In this document: positions 41,303 to 51,281 of the stretch, one piece after another
Layout: each line of letters opens with the position of its first letter
Numbering within the stretch: the stretch's first letter is position 1
Assembly: GCA_035222895.1 (NCBI GenBank)
Contig: JAVYIG010001598.1
Coordinates: forward strand, 124,001-188,000
Direction: 5' to 3'
DNA: 64,000 nucleotides
Origin: Strongylocentrotus droebachiensis
Lineage: Eukaryota > Echinodermata > Echinoidea > Camarodonta > Strongylocentrotidae
Made by a program: the position numbers and the translations under genes
Notes under the pieces: generated by a model
What the model was told of the DNA's origin: nothing
What the model saw: only the letters and a program-made list of their open reading frames with translations
Databases searched by the model: none

Positions 41303-41332
41303 GTTACAAGCACTATGACGTGATAACCAATG
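41303..41332 (+). pseudogene. Tandem copy of exon A10 start
   Basis: CCTCTAG|GTTACAAGCACTATGAC...ATAACCAATG, 30 nt nearly identical to the acceptor and start of A10, 68 bp upstream. No donor follows. Confidence 0.75.
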
Positions 41333-41370
41333 TAATTATAAGATTTTTGTTGTTTTGTTCTTATGTCTAG

Positions 41371-41495
41371 GTTACAAGTACTATGACTTGATAACCAATG
41401 AAACTGCCCTTCAGCAGTACCTGACTGACCTTCTAGGCTTGGCCCCAGAGTATGCAGAGGCAATCACACTATCTGGAGTTAAAGATGTACTTGTG
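41371..41495 (+). CDS. ABCA-like gene, exon A10
   Basis: 125 nt, phases 1 to 0 (TGTCTAG|GTTAC ... CTT GTG|GTATGT). YKYYDLITNETALQQYLTDL, then APEYAEAITLSGVKDVLV; carries one N-E-T site. Confidence 0.8.
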
Positions 41496-41606
41496 GTATG
41501 TCTGTTTGCTTTCATAATGTTGTCTGATCTGTTTTACTTATTTAAAATAACTATTGTGTACCAATTAATTCCTGGAAGTAAATAATTTGTGTAAAGCTAG
41601 AATGTA

Positions 41607-42486
41607 CAGTGCGTCCCAGAAAAAACGAAACCGAGAAGTATCGATGTTTTATCATAACTTATTCACAACCATAATTAATGAATGATACATATTTGGAAAG
41701 CTTAGAGTCTCTTCTTTCAGTTGATGCTACTCACGTGATGCATATTTCACGCATGAGTGATTAAAAGCAATTTGAAGGAAGGAAACCCAAAAGTAATTTG
41801 GCGGGCGGTATCTGAATTTCAAAGAAAAATTAATATTTCTAGAAAGTTCATTTTCTGCTCTTTCATATGATACCTCAATCAAGACAAATGAGCCAGGAAT
41901 AACAAAGTTCTGTTTGTTTAAAGTAGCCCTTACATTTTCATAATTTTAACAAACGAATTCGTTTTCACTTGGTGCCTGCCGTAGCAAAAAGCAGGATTGA
42001 CAAAAGACTTAACTCCGTTTCGTTGATAATCAGCCATGCATGAAGACTCTCGTCTACGGCTGATTGTCAACGAAACGGAGTTAAGTCTTTTGTTAATTTC
42101 GTTTATTGATACGGCAGGCAGCCAGTGAAAACAAATTCGTTTAATAAAATTATGGAAATGCAAGCACTACTTTAAACAAACAGAACTTTGTCATTTCTCG
42201 CTCATTTTTCCTGATTGAGGTGTCATATGAAAGGGCAGAAACTCAACTTTCTAGAAATGTGAATTTTTCTTCGAAATTCAGATACCGCCCGCCAAATGTC
42301 TTTTTGGTTTCCTTCCTTCAAATTGCTTTTAATCACTCATGCGTGAAATATGCATTATTTGAGTAGCATCACATGAAAGAGGAGACTCTACGCTTTCCAA
42401 ATATGTATCATTCATTAATTATAGTTGTGATTAAGTTATGATAGAACATCGATACTTCTCGGTTTCGTTTTTTCTGGGACGCACTG
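41607..42486. mobile_element. 880-bp foldback element with TA target duplication
   Basis: The two halves are reverse complements over nearly their whole length (CAGTGCGTCCCAGAAAAAAC at left, inverse at right), meeting near 42040. Flanked by TA at 41605-41606 and 42487-42488, as for Tc1/mariner elements. No transposase. Lies in the A10-B10 intron. Confidence 0.85.
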
Positions 42487-43059
42487 TATAACATCATCCT
42501 CAAAATAATTTACCTGGCATTCTATCAACGATCAACGGATAAGGAATATGAATGAGTTAAAGAATGATTTAAAGTCCCGCGCAAGGAACCCAAGTGGACT
42601 TGGGTTGCGTGCAGGCCATATCTGTGAGCCCGTACAGGTACGTCTAGCAGTCTACTTGCAAGTCTCTTGAATAATAACTTAACTCTTTATAGAAGTAATA
42701 TTTAAAGCTCATGTTTTGAATATCATATAGTAAAGCCTCATGGAGCCCCTAGCATACAGACAAGACATTTTGTTGGTGATTGGTGCTCTTTAGACCTGGA
42801 AAGTGTTAATATATAAAGATTATCATCCATGTATGTGGAGTTTAGACTCTGGCTGTCTGATTGAATTCCAAGTTTCCTGGAACAAACAATATCTAGAACA
42901 CTAACCTTAAACCTAAAGCTAAACTAACATACCGATACATGCATTTTTTTTTCTTCCAAAACAACACCAGGATAAAACGTTCATACCTGGTTACTTTTAT
43001 CTTTTTCCTTTTTCCATGTGTTGTTGTTTATCTCTCTAATTTTGTTTCTGTATGATTAG

Positions 43060-43242
43060 CTTGCCGATCATCACTTGTCCGGGACGTGGGAGTCCACCTA
43101 CTGTGTCACGGTAGATTCAGCTAACGGTACAGACTTGAACCTGACTGCAGTCTACTCACTCCTATGTAACCTTGATCGGGAACAGTTCTTTGAGAGCCTG
43201 AACACTCTCATGGGCATTGATGTCCTAAGATTGACACAATGG
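43060..43242 (+). CDS. ABCA-like gene, exon B10
   Basis: 183 nt, 61 codons, phase 0 both ends (GATTAG|CTTGCC ... CAA TGG|GTAAGA). LADHHLSGTWESTYCVTVDS, then SLLCNLDREQFFESLNTLMG and DVLRLTQW. Similar to B9 in its ends. The donor runs straight into a GAT minisatellite. Confidence 0.85.
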
Positions 43243-43246
43243 GTAA

Positions 43247-43700
43247 GATGGTGATGGTGATGATGATGATGATGATGTTGGTGATGGAGATGATGATGAT
43301 GATGATATTGGTGATGGTGATGATGATGATGATGATATTGGTGATGGAGATGATGATGATGATGATGATATTGGTGATGGTGATGATAATGATGATGATA
43401 TTGGTGATGGTGATGATGATGATGATGATATTGGTGATGGAGATGATGATGATGATGATATTGGTGATGGAGATGATGATGATGATGATATTGGTGGTGG
43501 TGATGATGATGATGATGATATTGGTGGTGGTGATGATGATGATGATGATATTGGTGGTGGTGATGATGATGATGATGATATTGGTGGTGGTGATGATGAT
43601 GATGATGATATTGGTGATGGAAATGATGATGATGATGATATTGGTGATGATGATGATAATGATATTGGTGATGGTGATGATGATGATGATGATGATATTG
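43247..43700 (+). repeat. GATGAT/ATTGGTGATGG minisatellite at the B10 donor
   Basis: About 450 bp of (GAT)n interrupted every 30-36 bp by ATTGGTGATGG or ATTGGTGGTGG. Open in two frames by chance. It begins 4 nt after the donor GT. Confidence 0.9.
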
Positions 43701-43705
43701 TTGAT

Positions 43706-43805
43706 GTGTGTGTGTGTGTAATTGGGTTTTTAAAGACGTGTATCAATCGGATATGATTATTTACTTCTGGGGACCGACTTTTAACGTCACCATCTGAAAG
43801 ACGGA
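43706..43805 (-). mobile_element. SINE-like repeat outside the array
   Basis: (GT)n, GGGTTTTTAAAGACGTGTAT, CAATCGGATATGATTATTTA, CCATCTGAAAGACG; an independent copy of the family found in the D-A introns. Confidence 0.6.
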
Positions 43806-43857
43806 TGATGATGATGAATAAATAAATATACATGTTCTCGATTCTATTTCTTTAAAG

Positions 43858-44054
43858 ATTGGTGATGTGACGAACCCAGAGAGAGATGTGGTGCAGAGGT
43901 TTGACTGGCAGACACTGGTAGGCAATGTACAGTCTTACATAGATACGCTGACTGGCCTCACTAGCATTGGACAGATAGGAGGTGTTAATGTGACCCAGGT
44001 CGAGAATCTTATCTGGAAACTTCAGCAGGGAATCGAGCAGTTTGACTACGAGGT
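43858..44054 (+). CDS. ABCA-like gene, exon C10
   Basis: 197 nt, phases 0 to 2 (TTTAAAG|ATTGGT ... GAG GT|GTAAGT). IGDVTNPERDVVQRFDWQTL, then VQSYIDTLTGLTSIGQIGGV. Same length as C9. Confidence 0.8.
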
Positions 44055-44462
44055 GTAAGTATAACTAGGTGTACATGTATCAGATAAGATGTGTAGTAGT
44101 GGAGATGATGATGTGATGATGGTGATGGTGATGATGATAATAATAGTTATGATCATAGTGATGATGATGATGTTGATGGTGATGATAAGAAGATGATATA
44201 TTTAGATAATAAATTAGGTAATCATATGAATATGATGTAGAAATAGTTAATGTAAAAAAAAACACATTTGAATGCAGATTATGAATTTGTAGGGTGTGTA
44301 GAGGATGAATAATAAAATTGATTAGAAAGACAAAGGGATGTATATAATATGAAGAAAATAATTTTGCTTCAAGATTAAGAGAGAGAGAGATAGAGACAAG
44401 AAAGTTACAGAAGATGAAAAAGGAGGGAAAAAAAGGTAAAACGATTATGTCTTTTCTTTCAG

Positions 44463-44593
44463 GTTGATTGAACAAATGGAGATTCTAAACCAGATTCTTT
44501 ACTTGAATGGTGAATGGGACAACATCAAAGGTTACATGAATTCTGTCACTAACATTGTTGAATGGATCAATCCACAACTGGAGAATGCACATG
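44463..44593 (+). CDS. ABCA-like gene, exon D10
   Basis: 131 nt, phases 2 to 1 (TTTCAG|GTTGATT ... GCA CAT G|GTGAGT). LIEQMEILNQILYLNGEWDN, then MNSVTNIVEWINPQLENAH. Same length as the array D exons. Confidence 0.8.
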
Positions 44594-45755
44594 GTGAGTC
44601 AATATATATCTCTTTAAAGTGACTCGGTAACATTGCCACAGATTCTGAAACAAAATCCTGGATTTAGCTCATGATGCAATCATAATTATAAACCTTAAAG
44701 TCAGTCAGGAATCCCATGTCTTTTACTAGCTGATCACCTTTCTGATTATTAAGATATTTATGATTGGAAATCAAAATTTCATTTTTCTTTTTCCTAACTT
44801 CTTTTTATAAAAGTACAGTCTATTGTAAAGAATGAGTATGGTAAAACCAAAGATAAAGTCAAAGATTTTTTACTTTTTAGAGGCACTTCATGATCATTTT
44901 GAAGTGCAATTATTTTAGGGCTTCAATATTACACCGTATCACAGACGCTAATAACATGTAGGGCCATGCATCTCAGGTTTGGCATTGTTAAACCTTTAAT
45001 AGCCCTTTTACTTTTGTATCAAGTGCAGTTACCCTTACCAAGTTTTGTCATATTTTTAAGTACCGGTATGTTAAAATTTGATTTATCCCGATTTATGTTT
45101 CTTGAGACTGTGACATATTAAAGCTACATAAAAAAAGTATTCAACAAAGACCCTTATTCAACCAGTACATCTTTCATTTTTGAGTTACAACAAAAACTTT
45201 ACTCGCAACAATTGTGTCCTTGTATTGTTCGAACAAGCAGAACAGTGCACAGTCAATATTTGTTGCTACACTGCCCAGCCTAGAATCTTCATATGTGGTA
45301 TGTAGAGACCGCTTGACATGAGAAGAAAGATGATTTGAGAAGGAAAAGCTAAGGATTTCACTCTTTATCAGCCATATATGGATCAAAACCCAAGACAGCC
45401 GCTTTGTTTGGAATGCATGATACGTATACATGTACACTGATACCAAGGCCTATGGAAGTTTATATTTTAAAAGCTCTTACCCCTCCCCCCGCTTATTCGC
45501 CGGCTAGCTGAGTCCCCTCTAAATTTGTTATCACGAATTGGGTTCCCCCCTCTTGCCGCCGGCTGGATCCGCCCCTGTTTAAAAGTGCATGTATAATAAG
45601 GTTTATTTGTTTGTCTTTTTGTTGTTACTGCTACATGTAATAACATTACCCTGAATCCAGAATCTCTGCTATACAAAGTGCATGTAAGACACCGTATTCA
45701 TGGATGAAATACCGATAATACATGTACAGTGTGATCTCTTTCTTGTTTAATACAG
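44594..45755 (+). other. Intron D10-A11, 1.16 kb, no gene seen
   Basis: A/T-rich, with a GC-rich patch at about 45480-45575 whose complement (CAGGGGCGGATCCAGCCGGC) resembles CAGGGGCGGATCCAAAAGGC at about 51329, so probably parts of one repeat family. Confidence 0.5.
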
Positions 45756-45877
45756 CTAATAACGTTACCCTGATTGAGTTGATTACCCATCATGCTACAG
45801 TTCTTCAGAATCTCTACTATGCCCTGGGCAGCGACCTATTCCCTCAGCTTATTACAGCATTGGTGAATCCACAACAG
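45756..45877 (+). CDS. ABCA-like gene, exon A11
   Basis: 122 nt, phases 1 to 0 (ATACAG|CTAAT ... CAA CAG|GTTAGC). NNVTLIELITHHATVLQNLY, then YALGSDLFPQLITALVNPQQ. Same length as A9. Confidence 0.8.
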
Positions 45878-46250
45878 GTTAGCTACAGAGATCAAGTAAA
45901 ATTATTCTCAAAAGCATATTTATTGTTGAAGATTTAAAATTTCATAACTTTTTCATCTATATATTTTGTTATAACACTGCTGTATTTTTCTCAGATTCTA
46001 TTGCATTAAAACCCATGAAAAGCCAGTAGAACCCTCTTGATGATAGGGTAATTAATTTTCCCTTTATAAGGTGATATGCGCTATACAAGAATGGAATATT
46101 AGTATTAACAAGTGAGATATTTCTCTATTTTGATCCTTTCTTTTTTAAAGAGTAAAGAGTGAACTAGTTAAATATTTTTTCACCTACCCATCAATATAGC
46201 ATTGCTGGTTAATCTCATGCTTTCCTTCAACATTTTCTTCTCGTTTCCAG

Positions 46251-46448
46251 GCAATGACACTGAATACCCATGATGATATTGAGACGGTAGTCTGCGATGC
46301 AGACTCCTTCAATGAACTTATCAAACCTACCATCTATCCCGACACGAACTCACTCCAGATGTCGCTGTGCTCTCACCTTATGTCAGGTCATCCAACCATA
46401 GCCAATGACCTTATGACCCACTTCAACATAGCTCCCCTGGAGCACGAG
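46251..46448 (+). CDS. ABCA-like gene, exon B11
   Basis: 198 nt, 66 codons, phase 0 both ends (TTCCAG|GCAATG ... CAC GAG|GTACCT). VVCDADSFNELIKPTIYP and MSLCSHLMSGHPTIANDLM keep the two-Cys layout of B exons. Confidence 0.85.
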
Positions 46449-46498
46449 GTACCTTCTGGGCCCTGTTTGATAAAACTGTCAATAAGAAGTTACATTAA

Positions 46499-46575
46499 GT
46501 GTTATAAGCTACTATAAGTGTTATACACTGTAAGCTACTATACATGTTATAAGCTACCATAAGTGTTATAAGCTA
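46499..46575 (+). repeat. Short tandem repeat (GTTATAAGCTACTATAA)
   Basis: Four imperfect copies of AAGTGTTATAAGCTACTAT in the B11-C11 intron, next to a GGGCCCTGTTTGATAAAACTG segment that looks like a MITE end. Confidence 0.65.
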
Positions 46576-47176
46576 CTGAAATCATGTCATTTGATTGGCT
46601 GAATGCAAATTTGTCATTGAAATTTAGCATTTGTTATTGATAACAATTTTTGTGGTTCAGCTTAAATCAGAATTACTTTTTTCTTAATATCGATGATTTT
46701 GTATCATTGCATAAGGAAAAGTTAGATCAAACAATTTTATAAAAAATTCCCAATCTGCATAGTAACAATTAAGCTTATAACATGTCATCTGTATGCTTCC
46801 TGGTTTCTAGTGATACATTATTGGCCATACTTGTAATAATCACGGGGACAGAGAACAAGCAATTATTAATTCAGTGTGCATGACTCTCAGTAAGGTATGT
46901 CTTGGTAAGATTGATTTGTTAGGGATAAAACACACCTTTCATTGTATATATGTATTCAGCCACTGTAAATTGTGTAGCTATTTCGTTAACATGCTCCAGA
47001 ATGACTTGAAAGAAAACTGCCATTAGATTTTTAGGTACCTCTAAATAGTTAATAACTCTAAAATTTCACATGCTGTTTAGATCGATGTGTATACATTTTG
47101 GTAACATTTAGTATGCAAGATTGAACTCTATTTGGCTGAAACCGCCTTTTACAACCCTGTTCACCATTTTTTGCAG

Positions 47177-47355
47177 CTTGCTGTTCTCGCTACGAACAAC
47201 TTCGAACAAGGTTTCCAGGACCAGGACATTGATATGCGTCGTATGGTTAATGAGTTTGAGAAGCTGTCGAATGGACTCATTTTAATAACCGTCCGTGACG
47301 TGATGAATCATGCTGGTCTTAACATTACCATGCTGCCTGCCGTAGATAACCTGGA
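47177..47355 (+). CDS. ABCA-like gene, exon C11
   Basis: 179 nt, phases 0 to 2 (TTTGCAG|CTTGCT ... CTG GA|GTAAGC). LAVLATNNFEQGFQDQDIDM, then VNEFEKLSNGLILITVRDVM. Confidence 0.8.
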
Positions 47356-47688
47356 GTAAGCTTTAATATTCCCTTTTTTCTTTACGTTTTCTTTGATTTC
47401 TTTGGATAAATATTGTATTAAACCAACTTGATGTTAACACTTTCTTGTCCTGTTTGTTCTATCAATATTTCCAGTAACTGCAATAATAATTCTTGTTGAA
47501 ACCAAAGTGATTAACATGAAAGGTATCTTTGGATAAAACTATGAACTTGTATTGATATTCCAAACTGTTTTAATTCATGCTTACGACTAGTTTGATTTTA
47601 TTAAACATAACAGAAAATGAAGGAGTTCATGACAAATATATGAACTTGTATTGATATTCCCAGCTTCTATACTTTATGGTTATAACTA

Positions 47689-48219
47689 CCCGTAAATCTC
47701 TGTGTATAAGGCGCACCTGTGTATAAGGCGCACCCCTATTTTGGGGAGGGAAATTTTTTTAATGTTTTGTTGCCGAAAACCCACGCGGGGAAGGACCTTC
47801 ATTTTACATAGTAGTCATGTCGTTGGAGAAGAATGTGTAAGATCATTAATGTAAATTAAAAACAGGTCCAGACTCTTAAGGCTTCATGATACCAAGTGTC
47901 CCACACCAGCCTCATCACATCACCTAGCAGAAGCACTGTGTTCTATGCCAAACATCAATAGTCATGCATGATATGAATAGCATCCTCTAAATTTCTGACA
48001 ATGGAGTACCTAGGATAGAACCTTGTGGTACACCATTTGTTATAGAAAAAAAAATTGAGGAATTATTATTATAAACTACATATTGAGATCTATTAGAAAG
48101 ATTACTTTCGAACCAAGATGACAGACAAATTTGAGTGTTGTTGTAGTTTCCAAGTGGTGAGCCAACACACTGATTACTGAGCTGGGAGACATTGCCAGGC
48201 ATAGCGCCATAAATCGAAA

Positions 48220-48266
<47 letters not shown>

Positions 48267-48346
48267 TACCTGTGTATAAGACGCAACCCCGACTTTCAAT
48301 TTTTTTCGGCGGCAAAAAAGTGCGCCTTATACACGGATATATACGG
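47689..48346. mobile_element. TIR element, GACGCACC family, copy 4, with RT fragment
   Basis: Left TA|CCCGTAAATCTCTGTGTATA, right CTTATACACGGATATATACGG|TA, with a long poly-A run at about 48221-48262. On the minus strand the interior reads CLSSWFESNLSNRSQYVVYN, then TNGVPQGSILG, the reverse transcriptase motif of LINEs. The same segment is inverted in copy 3. Confidence 0.75.
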
Positions 48347-48699
48347 TAGTAATTGTAAAAGAAAATGCAGTGGTATGGTATTAAAAATACTGGATACATT
48401 TTTAGGGAAATATACTCTTACCTGACCATGTAATATTTCATCATAAACCGTTTGTTTTATATGTAGCCATTGCATGGTCATGTGGTCTTTTTTTTAGAGA
48501 TATTCTGTACTTACATATCAGGCCTATATATTCAGGTAAACTTAAAAATACAATAGATCGCATGAGGTACTATAATTTTAACATATTTTTACATTTTTTC
48601 TTAGAAGACATACTAAATGATGAAGGTAGTCAAAGCTGAGAATGAAGTTATTCAATAATCAGATATTTGCTCCATAGCCCTCTTCTCCAACATTTATTT

Positions 48700-48925
48700 T
48701 GTCAGAGATGTAAATGTGTATGTAGGGTTAGGGTTAAAGTTGCAATGGGGGTTAAGGTCAAGTTTATGGTTTGGGTTTGGGATGGTGTTAGTAGCTCCTG
48801 TGTTGAAATTGGGAATGTGATTAATAATAGATATTCACCGCAGAGCTATTGTTGCTAAACCTATTCTTCCTTTTTAATTTCCGTGATATTCTAATAATGA
48901 TCTCTGGATCTCTGACCAGACTTTG
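48700..48925 (+). pseudogene. Upstream duplicate of the D11 acceptor region, acceptor lost
   Basis: The 189-bp upstream copy carries GCTATTGTTGCTAAACC, then TTTCCG|TGATATTCTAATAATG. CAG has become CCG. CTCTGGATCTCTGACCAGAC matches the D11 start CTCTGGAGCTCTGACCGGCA. Confidence 0.75.
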
Positions 48926-49072
48926 CCATGTTAAAGTTACATGTATGGTAAGGGTTAGTTTTAGGCCCAGGGACAGTGCTAGGTCCTGGTTAAAGCTTAG
49001 GAATGTGGTTAATATAGGATATTTAGTGTGAAGCTATTGCTGCTAAACCCAACCTTCCTATTATCATTTCAG

Positions 49073-49212
49073 TGATATTCTAATAATGGTCTCTGGAGCT
49101 CTGACCGGCACGCTACCCGCCCTACCCCTATGGGATGAGGTCTTCTATCCCATCCTGGGAAGGCTAGACTTGGCCATGATTATGGTGGAGGATCTCTTCT
49201 TCTCACTGCCTG
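49073..49212 (+). CDS. ABCA-like gene, exon D11
   Basis: 140 nt, phases 2 to 1 (TTTCAG|TGATATT ... CTG CCT G|GTAAGT). DDILIMVSGALTGTLPALPL, then LGRLDLAMIMVEDLFFSLP. Confidence 0.8.
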
Positions 49213-50065
49213 GTAAGTCGGTGTATAAATTTATTTATTCATTTATTTTTTTGTTTATTTATTTTTTATTTTTTTAATTTTTTTTATTAACTAATGAATT
49301 AATTAATTTATCCATTTATATATTCATTCTTCCAAGTATTTATTAATTTTATTTATTTATTTATTTATTCATTCATTCATTTATTGTGACTAAAACGTTG
49401 GATACAAAGTGATTCATAACAATTGTAAAAACTTAATTTACAGTGGATATAATGAAACTACAATGTATGTAAAATCTGTGTAGTATATAGATGAATAACG
49501 ACACGGTTGGTACGTTCAAAGAAGCGAGTGAAATCAGAGTGAACAACAACGTATGGGACCTTATCAACAGAATAACAATGAACTGAAAACAAGGTCCAAA
49601 CGTATCCTACAGTGGATGGAAGCAAAAACATCTTGCTTTCCATGTATGTATTTCCATTGGAAACATTACTGCACAATGAAGCTACATCGGCTCGTTTTGC
49701 TTCGGGAAGATTCATATTCAAGAAGTATTTCTTTATAATACAGGGTGTGTAGTAAAAAAAAAGTACCGGTACTATTCAATGTACATTGCTAAAGGGTTAA
49801 TCTATTAAAGAGAGCTTATCGTCATACTGTGCACTTCAAATATTCAGTCTTGATTTTGTCAAGAAATGAAGAAATTTGAATAATGTCTTCCCCTCGCAGA
49901 TCATAAACCTGACATAGGCTGTCCTAGATTGCTCCAAGTCAAACTTTCTTTTTTGTATGAAAAGTGTTAAGATCAAAGCTTCATTGTCAATGTGCATTTC
50001 CAGTGTGCTTATTTTTTAGCTAGTCAGAGAATGAAGAAACCTTGATTATGTCTTCCATCTTGCAG
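49213..50065 (+). other. Intron D11-A12, 0.85 kb, no gene seen
   Basis: Starts with (TTTA)n-rich low-complexity sequence to about 49385. The rest is unremarkable. Confidence 0.6.
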
Positions 50066-50202
50066 ATCGTGAAGCTGAGATACAGACCGTCTTAGACAAT
50101 GAGACCATCGTTACTGCTGCTATACCAGTTATACTGACTGAGGTTCCTAAAGTTATAATGGCATGGAATCAAGTGATGGAACAACCTTTACAAATACCTG
50201 TG
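50066..50202 (+). CDS. ABCA-like gene, exon A12
   Basis: 137 nt, phases 1 to 0 (TTGCAG|ATCGT ... CCT GTG|GTAAGG). DREAEIQTVLDNETIVTAAI, then ILTEVPKVIMAWNQVMEQP. Same length as A0. Two more copies of its 3' 86 nt follow. Confidence 0.8.
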
Positions 50203-50347
50203 GTAAGGGAGATTTCATTTTAAGGAAGAGAGAGAGAGATAGGGGGATGGATGAATGCATAGAGGATGGACAGATAGATAGATAGGAAAGAAAGAAAAAG
50301 AGGAATTGAGAAGAGAGATATGAACCGCATTACACCTTTCATTAAAG

Positions 50348-50433
50348 CTACAATACCAGTCATACTGACTGAGGTTCGTAAGGATATAATGGCTTGGAAT
50401 CAAGTGATGCAACAACCTTTACAAATACCTGTG
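50348..50433 (+). CDS. Candidate alternative exon A12-b (tandem copy)
   Basis: 86 nt preceded by CACCTTTCATTAAAG and followed by GTAAGG. It is open in phases 1 to 0, the phases of an A exon. It encodes TIPVILTEVRKDIMAWNQVM and ends QPLQIPV. Because 86 is not a multiple of 3 it can replace A12 but not be added to it. It may equally be a dead duplicate. Confidence 0.4.
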
Positions 50434-50579
50434 GTAAGGAAGATTTCATCATAAGAGGGAAAGGGAGAGAGAGAGATAGGGGATGGATGAATGGAGAGAG
50501 GATGGAGAGATGGAGAGATGGGAAAGAAAGAAAAAGAGGAATCAAGAAGAAAGATATCGCATTACACCTTTCGTTAAAG

Positions 50580-50665
50580 CTACAATACCGGTCATGATGA
50601 CTGAGGTTCTTAAGATTATAATCGCATGGAATAAAGTGAGGGAACAACCTTTACAATTACCTGTG
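50580..50665 (+). CDS. Candidate alternative exon A12-c (tandem copy)
   Basis: 86 nt, CACCTTTCGTTAAAG before, GTAAGG after, open in phases 1 to 0. TIPVMMTEVLKIIIAWNKVR, then EQPLQLPV. Differs from A12-b at about eight residues, with no stop. Confidence 0.4.
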
Positions 50666-50689
50666 GTAAGGGAGATTTCATCTTAAGAG

Positions 50690-50815
50690 GGAAAGGGAGA
50701 GAGAGAGAGAGAGAGAGAGAGGGAGAAAAGAATGACAGAGAGACAGATAGAGACAGACAGACAGAGAGAGAGAGAGAGGAGCCCACCCCCTGTATTAAGA
50801 GAGAGGGAGGGAGAA
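50690..50815 (+). repeat. (GA)n-rich simple repeat
   Basis: Purine-rich GAGAGA stretches. Shorter ones follow A12 and A12-b at about 50225 and 50460, as part of the duplicated unit of about 230 bp. Confidence 0.8.
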
Positions 50816-50949
50816 CAATTTGTGAAATCAAAGCAAATCAGGAAAAAGGGAAAGTTATGTTGGTATGATAAAGTACGAATGTCACAATCACTTCTCCAAG
50901 TCAATGCTCATAAAGTTGAGATGCTATATATCATCTTCCCTACCAACAG

Positions 50950-51162
50950 CTCAGCAAATTGATCATAGAACTGCTGAAGGGCTCTTTTGAAGGCATCTCT
51001 GAAGATCCCTCTTACCTCAGTGACTTCTTGACACCAGTTAACTCCACCAACGGGTCGTCTACAGCAGTATTTGATCTCATCATGAGTCTGAATACAATGC
51101 TTGTCACCGACTTTGGGCAGCAGCTTATGGATGTCTTCAGGATCAGAGAGAATGCTGAAAGG
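50950..51162 (+). CDS. ABCA-like gene, exon B12
   Basis: 213 nt, 71 codons, phase 0 both ends (CCAACAG|CTCAGC ... GAA AGG|GTGAGT). LSKLIIELLKGSFEGISEDP, then DLIMSLNTMLVTDFGQQLMD. Both B-type cysteines are absent here. Confidence 0.8.
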
Positions 51163-51281
51163 GTGAGTTACAGTTAGAGCTTAGAATTAGATTGCTATAC
51201 TTTTATCAATCTTACAGATACAGGTTATATGTTACAGTTTAGATCGTATTTACATATACATATATATATATATATATACTA

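Noticed and set aside
43225-43833. Long open frames on both strands through the GAT minisatellite (Ser/Pro-rich and Met/Val-rich)
   Set aside because: Produced by a simple repeat, no start context or domain, and they overlap the B10 donor and intron.
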